This document shows positions 12,499 to 27,400 of a stretch of 64,000 bases of DNA, piece by piece. The stretch is from Nautilus pompilius (taxonomy: Eukaryota > Mollusca > Cephalopoda > Nautilida > Nautilidae), in assembly GCA_018389105.1 (NCBI GenBank), contig JACATO010000304.1:3658001-3722000 (forward strand). The letters are read 5' to 3'. The notes below the pieces were generated by a model. It did not search any database. It was not told where the DNA came from and was given only the letters and a program-made list of their open reading frames with translations. A program made the translations under genes and the position numbers. Numbering within the stretch: position 1 is the first letter of the stretch; every line of letters begins with the position of its first letter.

Positions 12499-15400
12499 CT
12501 TAAAAGAGAGAGAGAAAGAGAATTTAATGATGGTATATGTATATTCAACTTTTTAAAAATCAGTCTGCGAGTTTTCTTAAAACAGCTGCATATAATCTCA
12601 CATTCTACTACTTTCAAGGATAACAACACTAATTTTACTGGAGCAGCTCTGACTATAACACACATCCAGTAAAAATCATCTCATACTGAGTTATTTAAAA
12701 ATCCTGTTTTCTAGGCTAAGTGTGAAATGTAAGTCAAATGACTGACTCATTTAAAATCTTTAACCCATTTTCCTTTTCATTCTAAGTAAAATATATCTGA
12801 AAAAGTTCTGCATTCCTGCTTGAATCATACCTTTACTTACAATGAAGGCTTTGAAACACAGACTGGTTTACATTCAGTTAGTTTTATGGTCTTGATGTAT
12901 TTTAATATACAGCTGTAGAAAGTGTTTCAAAATGGATGTTAGTGAAAACAAAATGTTGGTTCTATACCAACCTGTACCATTAATGAAAAAGCAACTCACT
13001 AAAACTTCACACATTTTCTACTTGGACCAATAAATGTTTCAGTTAAAATATTTTAGAAATAAATAAAAGTCATTACATTATGCATTGTTTCTAGCATTAA
13101 ACATTTTCTACAAAAATGTTTAGTTATTCCTGGATAAGGTGATGAAGTAACATTTAAAATAACTCCTTCTCTATACTAGGATATAACATAACAGATAATA
13201 TTTTGTTCTCCTATAGTGGGCAAATCTTGTGAAAAGTTAAGAACTTCTGACACTAGTCTCATTAAAAAAAGAAACAACTCTCTGCTTACATCAATTTTTA
13301 ACTGAAAAGACAGGGTTTGTATAAAATTAGCTAACCAAATTACAACAAAATTAGGACAATATATTAATCCAAAATACCAAAATTTTAGATCCATACTGGA
13401 TCATAAATATAATTATAATGCATTGCAATTAAAACAAAATAGGTTTTTGAAATTAGATTATCCAAATTATTTATACATAATATCTCACACTAAAGTCTAA
13501 TTCACAAGAAATTTAGGGATTTCCTTTAATGTACAACTGTTAAATGTGTTTCAGCTGTCCAGTAAGTCTTGGGCACTTTAATCACACTTTAAAAATATTT
13601 AGTTTTCATTACAATTATAATAATTATTTTATATTGAAAAACTCTAATCACCAATGAATAAACTAGCCTTATATCTGTCTCCTTAAATTCTCTGACCCAG
13701 CAGAATTCTTGGCTCAGCCGTTTTAAAATGAAGATGCATTTACCAGTATTATAAAATTCTAATTTTCTAAAACTGGCCTACTATATTACTGCATTTATTT
13801 TTTCTTTCACAGCTAAAAATGAAAAGTTCCAGTAAAGACTTCTGGTAGGTTGGTTAGACTGGTTTAAGTCTGAGCATATACCAGCTGTAGTGTTTCAGGT
13901 CCTGGCCTATGAGAAGTTGAATGCAACAGGGAGGATATGACAACTGCTGTGTTCATTCTGATAGCTTCATCAGCAGAGACAGAATAACAAGTGAAAATAA
14001 TCTTACAGAAAGTTGTATGTGGGAGGACATTCCACATAGTTACCTAGTATGGAAGTAAGGAAGTAGGTACACACTAGATTTATTTATTTTGTCTTATTTT
14101 GTTTAAATGAACAATTTTCCCAATTTTATTCTGAGAAATGAACAAATAAGTAAATTTGAAAACTTTTAAAGATTATGTAAAACCCTGCAATATTAAGAAG
14201 CACCTTTAAAACAGATAATGCTTATTGTGACATGGTGTACTGAACATCCACAAAAGAAATATAAAAATAGTTAAATAAGTTTTTGGTAGGACCACCACAA
14301 GCAGCACATGGGTAACAGAAGCAAAATATTCTGAATCATCCGATGGTTGAGATTTATTCAATCAAATTAGTGCTGCCTTTGAGATTATCCTGTCTCATAT
14401 CATGGCTATAAGCTGCCAGAGCAGTTGCATGACCTGCTGTCTCTTCCATGCACATTTTTTGTTCTGAAGATACAGGTCACATCATCTTTCTGCAGGATAT
14501 GTCCCCGCAAACTGTAGATTACTCATTAACACTGGCAAAAGGTTCTTCTTCTTTTGTTTTTTAAATGGGATGATGAATCGCCACCCAGACATTCACAAAA
14601 TCACACCCATTTGCAACTAGTGAAACTTAAATCTCGGAATGTGAAGTTATAAGAGAACAAGCTGCCAATAATGAAATGCATAATCATCTATTAGGCTCAT
14701 TCCTTTCCTTAGTGCTGCATATTGTTATTTTTGTCAAGCCATTTGCCTCTTTACAGAAAGCAAGTCTTTTTTGGCTCAAAATTAAAACATTTTTTCATGG
14801 GTATGTCAAAGAGTGCCCCATCAATGGCATTCCAGGCCAGAAGTTCTGGCAGTCTCTCATTTTGATAACACCAATCACATGTCCACATGTAAAAAAAGAT
14901 CCTGCACACCAGTTGTCCTCAACATGCTTTATTCACAAATTATCTGTTATGCTCTGAATAAAAATACTAACAGCTTCAGAGATTGTAGCTTTCCATTTTT
15001 TCTAGTGCTCATAAGTATCTGTAATGTTTGTTCCATACTTCCTTTTTCAATCCTTTAAGCTTGCTTCATACAAAAAAGGAATAAAGTAGATGATTCAAAA
15101 CATGCATTACATATAATAAATATTTTAAATTATGAAGTGGCAAGGCAGAGCTTGTGCAGAATTAGACAGCAAACATGTAAAATCATGCTTGCATGCAATT
15201 CAGATACCAGCCTACTTTACATATTAAATACATCATGGAAGTATTGTCTTACCATTTTTAGTATCAACAAAGTAAACTAAAATCTGCTCTTTATAGCAAA
15301 GTTAAAATTATCTTTTCTGGTTGATAATGTCTATCTGAATCTGAACCAAACTTGTTTGTATATTTTGAAAGATGGACTGTCATTTTAACAGTTGTAGATG

Positions 15401-18400
15401 TAGTACTTATACTATAACTTATTTGGTGCTGCCTAGGTTGACTCGGCTTTTTACCTATCCAGTGAGTATGACTTAATCTACTATGAGTTAGTGTGATTTG
15501 AAAATATTACTGAAACTGCAAGTAATATTTCTCAACTCAGTTTGAATAAATTTAGTATTCCAAGCACTAATTTTGATCCACCAACACACTTTTTGATTGT
15601 ATAATAATCATTATTTCTATATTACCTGTCCTACCCAAAAACCATCAAGTTTTCAACATCACTTATCTCGGTCTAGCTGATCAAGAAAATTCTTATCAAT
15701 ATGATATCTTCAGCATCTAATACATCAGCTAGATTTGTAATTTTTTTACTGTTTAGATTTATATTACCTTGCTGAGTCTTTTCTAACATTTGTTAAACCA
15801 ACATCAACATACTTAGTTGTTACATCATCATTATTAGTTGAATTTGCAATATTTATAATTTTCTTTCTCCTAAGTTTAAATACATCATTAAATGTAGTAT
15901 CACTATCAAAACTTATCATGTTCTTGATTAGTAAATGTCCACTCTATAATTTTAGCAATATTGTTAAAAGCTACCAGATTCAGCAGAACCTTAAGAATAT
16001 TTATAACCAGCAGATTTTTCATAATCTTTATAATCCTCAGATTCAGATGTACTCTTCTCCAATAAATATTCAACTAGCTGTAGCTAGTCCAAATAATTCA
16101 TTAAGATCTTTCTTGACAGTTAAATTATAAAAAATGAAAATGCAAAAGAAAAACTAACAAAAATCAAAAATATGTTATTATAAAAAAATAAATGCAAATT
16201 CAAGATAGATCTGTTGAGTGTAAAATTGTAAAATCACTTTTATATATTTTTAAATAAAGTTTAAAATATACAAATTAGTTTAGCTACCTGTTTTTCCTTG
16301 CATTAAATATCCAGGTGAAAAACAATAAACACCATTATATTAAAGTTGAAATCCAGATAATTCACCAAAATCCACACGAAGAACCTACTAATAAAGTTGA
16401 TCTGCATGCTACAAATATAATTTAAGATATAAAATCTCAGACACTAAACCTGACAAAAACCAATTATAGATTTGATTCATAATCCAAATAATGTTCAAAA
16501 TCCTAGTTTAAGGGAAAAAACTTAGTTTAGTCATAACTGCAAAGTTTGAAGACACCAATCCTCTAGCTGAAGAGTCACATAAACCTATCAGGAAAAAATT
16601 ACTGAATGTGAGTGTTTGTTCATTCGATAGATATTTAGTTAATATGCAAGCTTTTTTCCAATGTGGAATAAAGGTTATAAATATAAGTTAATGTAATAGA
16701 TGTATTTTCTAAATGTGTGTAAGGTTTTCCATTAAAAGCTATAATTGGGACACCTTTAGTAAAAGCATCTAAATATTTATTTAAAGCGTAGTGGAAATCT
16801 GGTAAATTTTGGACTAATATGGGAAGTGAATTCATTAATAGATCTTTTAAAATCACTTTAGAAAAAAAAGATCATATTTATAATGTAAATTTTTATTAGT
16901 AATTAGATTAAATCTTAAATAAAGTTACAATAAATGAAACAACAAAAAAAGTGTCTTATTAAAAATGTCAATAATGTAAAGCTGATATAATCATCTAGTA
17001 GATATCACTTATCATCAAAAGGAGATGAAGCAAATTTAGTGAGATTAAATGAGGTCTAATTGAATCCATACTTCTATAGAATTTCATATTTCATAGTTTT
17101 TACTCTGTTTAGTTAGATTTTTTAAAAATCCATTATATAAATTTTTAAAATTAAAGATCTACAAATCTAAGTCCACAAAATTCATTCATTATTTTTCCTG
17201 AAAACTAATCTTTCATTTTTCCAACATTTATATTACACCTCATTATTCTTTATAAATTGTTAAACTGAGTAAGCAGAGATATAAATACATAAAGGCCTCT
17301 TGTTCTAATATGACAGCATGAAAATCAGCATCTGGGATCAACAGAGTTAGATTAGCTTTATCATGATTTCATAACATTAAAATGAAAATCACATATTATA
17401 TATTTACAGTAATCAATGCACATTGCTAAGTAAACTGATTTGTTAAAATTAATCTTTACATCTCAAATATAAGAGCACTAAGTTTTCATCAATAATATCT
17501 CTAGTATTATACTAAGTGTAACTTTACTTATTAACAAGTTTTTAACCATTTTTTTCAATGGTTACACAAACTTTTGGACCTGTTTATTTTTAAATTTTCC
17601 ATACTTTATCACTTTTATGTATATTTACACACAGATTATTGGATACTGCTTGTTTATGTGGAACCATAGAAATTCTTTGATCTATCATCAATAGCATATC
17701 ATAATCTGTTTAGAGGTCTAATTTTATTTAGTCATCCTTAGACATCTATTCCAGGCTGGAAAAGCTGTCACAAAGAAAGGACACCAGGAAGTAAAACAGA
17801 AAGATACAAAACAAGTACAAAAAAAAAAGCCTAGAAAGCACAACAAAAGAATATCTTGGAAAGATTCTTATTATGGAATGATGTCTGGCATCATTGAAGC
17901 TCAGTTTCATTGTAAGATCAATCTCTGATCAATTACATGCAAGGGCAAAAATGCTGAGGAGGAGGAAAAGATGGACAACATGCTATCATCATGCAGAGTG
18001 GTTATGGTAAAAATAACATGCACTTAGAGGCACAATCATATCTTGAGGAAACTGTTAGCAACTGTGAACAATGCAAGATTTAATGCAAACAAAAGAAGAG
18101 TTTCCTCAGTCAACATTTTTCCTTAGCAAAGGCAGTCCAGCAGTCTTCCAGACTGTGCCAGTCATTGTGACACCACATTGATTTGGAAGGTGCGTGAATA
18201 CCTGGAGGCATTATCTGGGTCTGGGCAGAAACCAGACTTTGTGCTAACATTAGAGAAAAACAAAATTGAAGTCTAGTTGACTGTTCCATAAGAGTAGGAG
18301 AAGCATCAGCCATGAGTATAAGTTGGAGAAATAAGAACTAAAACAGCAGCTTTAGTTACAAGGATTTAAAATAAGTTTGTTTGCTGCTGAAGTCAGGGTT

Positions 18401-21400
18401 TACAGTTCAGTAGGAGCATCAGCATCCAATTTTGTTGAACAATTAGATCTGTCAAGTCAAGCCAACATTATAAGAGAGCCCTGAAGGAATTATCTGAAAC
18501 TGCTCAGTAAGTATCTTGCTGAATATGGGCCAACAGATGATTCTGGCAGTTAGCAATGGGCTACAGAATTTCCTCAGCGAAAACACTTGTTTGAATGGGG
18601 GTTCTTTTCCTCTGAAGGCCTGTTGGTTCACTCCTTGAGTGTTTCCTAATGTCGTCTTCTAACACACTAATGTTATACTTTTGACAAACTTTATGAAAAA
18701 GTAAGTTCCAGAAGCTTTACATTTATTGTGGAAACATTTTTTGTTAAATCCCTACTAGCTACATTATACTTAATCAATTTTCAATTTTCTTCTAAAAATT
18801 TCAACAATTGTATGAATAAATTGCTCTGGCTAAGATTAGCTACTGACTTATCTAAACTTAATCCCATAAATCTAAAAAATTTGCTCTCAAGAGTTATAAC
18901 TTTATCATTTAAAAATTTCTCTACCAAGAGAGACTTTAAATAAAAATAAAATGTTTCAGATGTTTGTGGTATAATTGTGTCCTTTAGCTACCAGGTAAGG
19001 CATGATTCTACAAATTTATTATTATTAAATTATAAATGACACAAAACTAGTATCAATTTACACAAGAAAACGTTTTGTTTCATTTGGTATCAACAGGTTG
19101 TGTGTTTAGATAAGCAACATAATGGACAGGAGGCTGACTGCAATTAAAAAAAAAAAAAATTACTGGTTTTCTGAGACAAAGCCAGTCATGGCAGTACATT
19201 GGAAGTTCAGGAAGGAGTTCAGATACTGAGAAATTTTGAATGCTTGAAAAAACACAAAATCTGTGAAACACTGCTTCATCTACAAGTGTTGGTATGTGTG
19301 CATCTTCATAGATTGATAGGGCCTTTCTATCTTGATGGTTATGCTGATGAAAATGGAAATGCTACAGAAATTCTTCTTTGTGGAATTGCAATGTTAATGT
19401 TTCCCAATGTGACATCAATGGTTTCAAGATGATGGGGTGCAGCCATCGACTCAGTGGCAGGGTCATCTCAAACTGTTACATTGCACATTTGACAAAAAAA
19501 CTCCCCTGGTCACCAACAAGGCCAGACCTTAATTTGTGTGTGAAGTACCTTAAGGAGAAGGTCTATGATACACTACCAGAACTCAGGAAACAGCAACCCA
19601 GAATTGCACATGCCATTTTAGCCAAGATACCCTGGGAAAAGTTATGGACATGCGCTTACAGTATACATATTCTTACATGAACATAACTTTAGATTTTCCA
19701 AAGTAAAGTGATACCAATTTTGTTTGAGTCTTTAATAGCTTCTTAGCAATAAGTATCTATAAAATTATGCCATTTCATCTAAAACAATTCTGTAGATCTT
19801 AAAAAAAAAAAAAAGCAACCACATGCTTCTTTGTGTTTTATACTCTTTCTCATCTCTATAATTATTCACTTAATACAATATTTCATTATGAATTGATACT
19901 TGTGATCTAACAAATGAAGACAACTCTTATTAAATAAGCTTTTTCAATTCAATAATGAGTAAGAGATTTATAGATTTGTTTGCATTATCTTATTTTATGC
20001 AACAACTTTTAAAAAATTTCTTTATCATACATATAAACATTCACAAATACAATATGTACATAAGCCTATTATTTTTTTTATAGCAACAAGATTAACTATA
20101 TACTACACAACTCTATATGGGTGTAAATGTGCTAGTATAGACCAAATAATATATTTTTAATGAATCAGTTTACAACTTTTATCTGTTTCTGTTTATTTAA
20201 AACAGCAGTTTTGTTGTTGTTTTTTTATATATAAATTCAGATGTTGCTACAAAAGATAATGTTTTAAAAGAATCATATTTATTAATTTTTACAAGATGTA
20301 AACTCTTTAATATGTCAACTTTGATGTTTTATTATACTTATTAAATTATTAAAGCAATCTTTAAGATTAAATTCATTAAATAGAGTATATGCATTATATG
20401 TAGAATAAGTATTTACTTCTTTCACATTAGTCTCAATGTCTTTAAATTCTTCAAACAGTATACATTGAAAAATAAAATTGTAATACTTTCTATTTTGACC
20501 TTATATGGTCTAAATTAAGTCCTTAGATTCAATAATTTTAAAATTAAAAAAAAATCCATTTAAAGCATTGCTTTTTTTCAGATAATGCATATAATTTATC
20601 TTCATTTTACTTTTTCTTTATGATAAACCTTAATTAATAAGGATCAAAGATTACCAAAGGACACAGCTAAAAAAATATCAAAATTCTCCATTTATTTTAT
20701 GATAAAGTGCTGGCTTTTATTTATTACCTAGGCATTTTAATCTTTTTTAAAGACTTTTTCCAAGGCTTTCTATTTATTATGCCATTATTTTTCAGAATTT
20801 AAGAAAACATGGCTCAAAAATAAAGGTCAAGATTTGTGGGCTAAACTCATTAATTTTTATTTAAAATTTTTTTCTACTTTCAATCTCTCAGGTTGCACTA
20901 AATATTCTAACCTTTTTTCTTAAAATACAAAAAGATTGTACAATTATAATCTCAGATGTCAATACAACTATTTGTTGAGCCTATTTCCATTAGTCTGTCG
21001 TGCTTAAATATAACCCTAGTAAAATAATTAAGATGGTAATCAATTTTGTTGGAATATCTTCCAGGTCATCTGCTTTAATCCACCACTCACTCCAAGAATT
21101 GAAGTGGGTAGTGTGGAACATACATTATATATTCTACTCCCATAGCAACATGGCAGGGCAGTCACTACTGTACATGTCGTTTTAGTTATTATATATCTTG
21201 GGCATGTTTTTATTGTTCAATTATCTTTTTCTATGATAATGGAGTTTTCAATCTACTTCAAAAAGGCACATACTGGAACATTTCTGACATAAAATAAAAT
21301 TAAAGTTAATCAAGTTTATTGCAACATTTACAATTTGGAAACAAGACAACTGCTATAGATAAAAGGTGAGGAATCTTGTCTCATGAATACAAAAAATTGT

Positions 21401-24400
21401 CTTGATAAAATTCAATATCTGGCATCATGAAAATTCTCTATAGTGAATATCTCATTCCTAAATGCTTTGGCTTAAAACTCCAATTCATTTCTTTTTCAAG
21501 TTTGCAAAGGTGAGAGATTTGGCATATTGTAACAAAATAGAAAAAAAAAAAAAAAAAAACAAGAGTTGTGCAATTAAAGTTTGTCACTTCTTAAATAAAT
21601 TAAAAAACAATACTACTTACAGTTGAAGCCAACATACTACCTCCAAACCAAACTGCATTTCGCTGCATAGGGTGAGTAATCACTTGAACTTCAATTGGTT
21701 TTGGCTACAAAAATAAAATAAAAATAAATAAATACATACATACACATACTAGAGTAATTTTGTTAAAAATAATCAACTAAGAAGCCAATAGATAATTCTA
21801 TGTAAGATAACTATGCTGTTTTAGACAGCAAAGATAAGATTTAATCTGCACATAGCATTCAATTGGCTAATTAAAATTCCAAACAATCTATGAAATGAAC
21901 ATCATTACATTACCTTGAGTTTCCCACCACTTAGTTCTTCACTGAGTTTTAGACGAGCATCAACAATTCGTTTCACATCTCTTTGTACACGCCGTCCAAA
22001 ATCCCGGAACATTGTTGAGCCTCCAGAGAGTACGATGTTCTGCCGAGTACAACATAACTACTTTTAATTTTGAATTGTAACAGCCAATGATTTTTAAAAG
22101 TGCAAGAATATAATTTCAAATAAAATAAATGAAACCTACAGTGTAAACTTAAATTGCAGATATTTGATTTGCAAAACTAAAATTCAGTTAAAATAACACT
22201 CAGCCAGTACCTTTCTGCCTTTGAAACTAAATCACATTTTTATTACAATTATGTAAATGCAATAAATAAATAGAATGAACAAACAAAATTTCAAAGCTGG
22301 AATAGAGTAAATAAACAAGAGATTTCTCTTGTCAACTTTTGATTATTTTCAGTAGTAGGATTATTTATCCCTCAGTAGTTTCCATGTCCACTGAAAATTG
22401 AATAATTTTGAAAAGCAACAAGTAAACAGGCCTTGATGTTCTTATAAACAAACCTTGTATAATCCTCTGCGTACATCTATTGGACAATTCTGAATAACGT
22501 TGTCTGTAATATCTGAAATAGGTATCTGAAAATCTGGGTTGGAGAACTGAAAAAAAAAAAATATCAATCATTTTTCTTTTTTTTAAAGTAAATTTTAAAA
22601 GATAAGAGCTTTAATTTAAAAAAAGTTGACTGATTTAACATGATTGCCATAGATAAGATTACCACCATAAGCATTTGTATTAAACCTAAAACATTCTGAA
22701 CATTAAGTACAAAATTGTTTTTGTACAGATGCTCAGTTGGTAGGACTTCATCAAGGGAAATAATTATCTGTTCATTTGAAAACCTAGAAAATAATTTGGC
22801 CTAACACTGTAAAATAGAAGGATCCTATCTTAAAGTGTGCTTGTTAATAGTTAAAAACATACACTGAAATCAGCTATCCAAGTAATTTTTAAAAAATATT
22901 TTGAAAACATTTCAATCAAACAACAGAAAATACTATAAATCTATGAAACATGTAGAAAAAATGAATAAATACCAGCAAAGAATAAAAAATCCCAAAGAAA
23001 ATAGTTTATATAATTTCTGATTGAATATTTCAGTTAAGCAAAATGTACTGTACTGTACCTCAGGATGAAAAAATATCTCAGGGCCTAGAAATCTTTCGTA
23101 GCCAACATCAATGCCAAATGGTCGTTTCGTGACACTATTTATTCCATCAAACCTTTTAATCCATCTTGTTTGGTCTTGATCATACTTAGAAAATTCCTTT
23201 GCTATGTCTGGGCACACATAACAGTATTTCTCCTGTACAAATTATAAAATACTAAACTAAATAATTCTCTGAAAAAAGAGAAGAGTTTGTCTAATTACAT
23301 TCTTTCACTGCTCAATCTTTTAGAACCCCACAATCTTAAATGGAAAAATTTCTTAAATGTGACTAAGCATGCATCAGTTTCTTGGAATGCAACAAAAACA
23401 AAAGACAAGGTTTTACCAATACTTGAACTCTTTAACAAAAATAACCCAAACCAGAAGTTATTGATGTATTAGGAGTTCAACACAGATTTATAAAAAAAAA
23501 AAAAAGATTCCAGATCATCAGCATTTGGAATATGCTGAACAATTTAAAAATATTAGTTTAAATGTTTAAGAGGAAACCTGATAGAGATTATGAATATGTA
23601 CACAGGAAATTTTTTTTTTTTTTTTAGCTATTGGCAGTTTTAATACTATGGATCATAATTACAAATCAGCTATGAATTCAGCAGTTAGATATCAGAAAAT
23701 ATTTGCTTATAGAATTTTTAATGAATTAAATTATCAGCAAGTGAAGTTAACAGAGAGTATTAATCAATTGAAGAATTGTAATGAGGACCATTTCTTTTCA
23801 TTGAAATCTATTACAGCCATGATTGCTTTCTAGATAACTACAGCCTGCTGAAACTGAAACTCAGAAATACATTTCAAGGCAGTGCTGTAGGTTACATCTT
23901 TCTGTTAGTGGAGTAACAAATCCTTCAAATTTGACAAATTATGAAAAGATCTATTTGGAGAAAACTTCAAACTTTTTTTCTGAGTGAATGTCAAATGTGA
24001 AAAATGAAAACATCTGTTGGTTTCAATTTGTAAGTGAAACTAAGCATCATAACATTGAATACATTAATTTGCTTCTGAATGCAAAGATTGATATTTATCT
24101 TAGTTTGCTTTGAAAATTTCATTACTTAAGCTTTGAAATGCCAACAAGTTTATTTCTTGAGAACATGAAAAGCTGTGATATTAGTGAACTAAAGAATTTG
24201 TTCAATATACTGTATGTACATCAGTTGAGACTAATTTAATAAGCAGTAAAGGCTGATAGAATAAGGGCCACGAACAAACTGTATAACTTTGAGACTGACA
24301 GGATTTAGCCAATATTTAGTCCTCAAACTTCCCTGAATGCATCATTTGAACAAAATCTTACTTGTTCAATTTAAGGGAGAGGTCCTATACTTCTCACTGC

Positions 24401-27400
24401 TTGTCCAACTTTATTTTTTTCTGTTTTCTTTTAAAGTTAACTTTTATGGGAGAAGATAAAAGCCAGTGCAAACATTACAAAGAATCAAACTGCTCTCACC
24501 TTGATTGCTTTTGCAGTCTCCATTGACTGCTCTGGTGGGATTCCAACTTCTCTTTCTCTAAGAAGCTGTTGGATAAAGTAGGTAATATCTCGCCCAGCAA
24601 TGGGAATGTGTTTGATACAGCTTCCTATCACGTAACCTTCAGCCTAAAATATATAGACACATTTCCATTTTTAAAATTTACCACCATTGTCTAACAGTCA
24701 TGGTCAGTATTTTCTTACACATTTTGTCACTTCAAATGTCCAAAAATTAGATGTGTAAGAAACAAACTTTAACCTTCACTCTGTAAAAACCATCAGCATG
24801 ATCTGTTCACTTTAACCCTGTTGCCATAAATTAACATGAATGCCCATCAAGATATCAAAGACCTTAAATTGAAAATTGTAGCAGTTGGTTTTATCTTAGT
24901 CATCAACTAAAGCAGCTTTCAACTCTTTCCTTAAATTGATAGTCAAACACAACAAAAAAACAGCTATTTATACTCACCAGTGGAATAATGTGGGTGACAC
25001 CATCCCCCGAGTCAATAACCGTTCCTGTCAAAGTACGATCTCCAACCTGCCGAGAGGTCCAAGAAGCTGCCAAAGCTAAAACTGCCTACAAAAGAACGTA
25101 AAGCAAGCTCAAATCTAACTTTTCCTTGTCTATTATTTAAAAAAAAGTTTGTACAAAATAACATTTACTTAATGTTGGTTTATGCAGTTTGAATGTTTCA
25201 AATGTTAAAATGGCTAACAACAAATAAAGAAATGCATAGGAGAATATATATATATATAGATATTTTAGAGTCTGCCAACATATTTCCTTTGAGTAGAAAA
25301 AAGAATAGCATAACTAAACATTGTTTGAGCCATTTGTGCCTACATCTAAGTAGTTACACAGAGAACAAACTGATAATGTGCCAAAACGAAAGAACATCCC
25401 ACTTTCAAACCCATTTTTGTACATCAGCATATGCAAATCAGTAAAATGAAATGAGGTAACCATGATAGGAAAGCTAAAGTGCCATCAATTCTTCTTTGAA
25501 AATTAATGACAGAGTTAAGTTAATACACAATGTTTTAGTTCTGAAGATGTGTAAGTCTCTTTCTTCAGTATTCTTTTAATAATCATGGAAATGTTAGCAT
25601 TCACAAATACTGATAAAAAAAAAAAGAAAATTGAAATAGCTGAAAATTTTAAAATTTAATATTGTTTGCTTGCAGCAAAATAAAAAAAAAATTGGTGTTT
25701 ACAATACTGGTATTGTACACTTGTAAATGACATTTTAACACAATTGGATAATTTTACAAATTATGTTATATAGTATAAACCACTAACAAAAAGTAAATGA
25801 TACAATGTAAAGGTCAGAGAATAACCCTTAGTAATGGAAATTTTAAACTAAGCCATGAGTTTTAAAGAAGAATTTTTTTTTTTTTTCTTTGTGGAAAAAT
25901 TCTCATTTACAAAAACTACAATTGGAAAAAGAACATTTACCTGCACTGCTATGTAAAGTCCTGGGACATTGAAACTCTCAAACATGATTTCTGCTGTGTA
26001 TTCTCTGTTTTCTGGAGTATTAAGTGGAGGTTCTGTCTGCATAATGAGAAAACTTATCACCACAAAAGCTGAATAATTGATACCACATACAAAATACACT
26101 ATACATTTAATGAATTAAAATTAAATATACAGGTATTCTGGCAGTATCAGAGAAACTATGAATGAAAATTTGTACATTTTCTTTAGTCCATAGAACTGAA
26201 AGATGAACATAAAACAGGTGATAATATTTTTAATATTCATTTCCCAAAGTAAATAAATTTATGCAAAAGCAAGATGAGATATAGACTTCAGTATTTTTAA
26301 TAGTTACCATATTTATATCATGAGAGATTTTATTTTCAAACCAGAACAAAAAACTTTTTTTAAAATATTGTCATAGTACATGGTACACCAAACCCTCCTG
26401 TTATTTCACTCAATAACACAGAATGTATGGTTATTAAGAACTTTTGCTAAATCTGGTTCAAAGTGATAAAAAAATCTTTTGTTAGATTTGACAATGCATA
26501 GGGAAGGCAGCTGCAATTTTGGGTAAGCTGGCAAGTCATTCTGTAAAAGAACCTCAAACTCTCCTTACACAAAGTCTATCAAGTATATCCTCATCTTTCT
26601 GATGCATGTAGGTGATACATGGACCATCCATGCCAGACATGAGATGAAACAGTTTCTATCCTCATTGCATGACCTATTTTCTTAATATTCAATGACAAGA
26701 ATGCCTTGCATATGGTATCCATCCTCTAATGAAGATACCTCTGCTGAATATGCTGCATGCATTGCATAGAACAGTGGTTCCCAACCAGTGGGTCACAACC
26801 CCTTATGGATTGTGAATTGTTTTCTCAGGGGGAGGGTTCGCAGAACCCTGGAAGTTTCAATTTTTGTCGTATGAATGAATCAAGAAACTGTTTATGAGCA
26901 TGTATTTGTTTTGCTTATATGTACCATATTTGCCGGCTTATAGGATGCATTTTTTTCCAGAAAGTATACAAAAATTACCCTGCATCCAATATGCTGGTAT
27001 CACCGATGGGAAGCCAAGTGCCAAAGGTGTAAGGCTTGTCAACCACAGCAGGCATTCCCAGTTGCATCACAGGCCTCTGCGGTAACACACTTGCATCACC
27101 AGCCCCGAGACTTCCTGTTGCTCTGCCACCCTCATAGAAACACGGACAATACACGCTGGCAACAAAGGCTGGATGGAACTCGAACTGTTACCACAGTAGG
27201 ACTAACACAATCAAGCCACACTCCCATTGGCTAATGCCATTGGGGCCTGCAGCTAAACGACTTGGACCATGACGCCTGGGGCAGAGCACACTACAAGGAC
27301 TGGACTGTGACTTCGGCAGGACACAAACTAGCCAGCTCGATTTTAGGCAAACTTGGGCACCAAACTGTCAATATATTCAAATAAAACTCTTATTTATGTG

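Noticed and set aside
15918..16856. Several 60-75 codon frames in intron 10
   Set aside because: Made of Asn, Ile, Leu, Lys and Tyr, as expected by chance in AT-rich DNA. No splice-bounded or conserved sequence.
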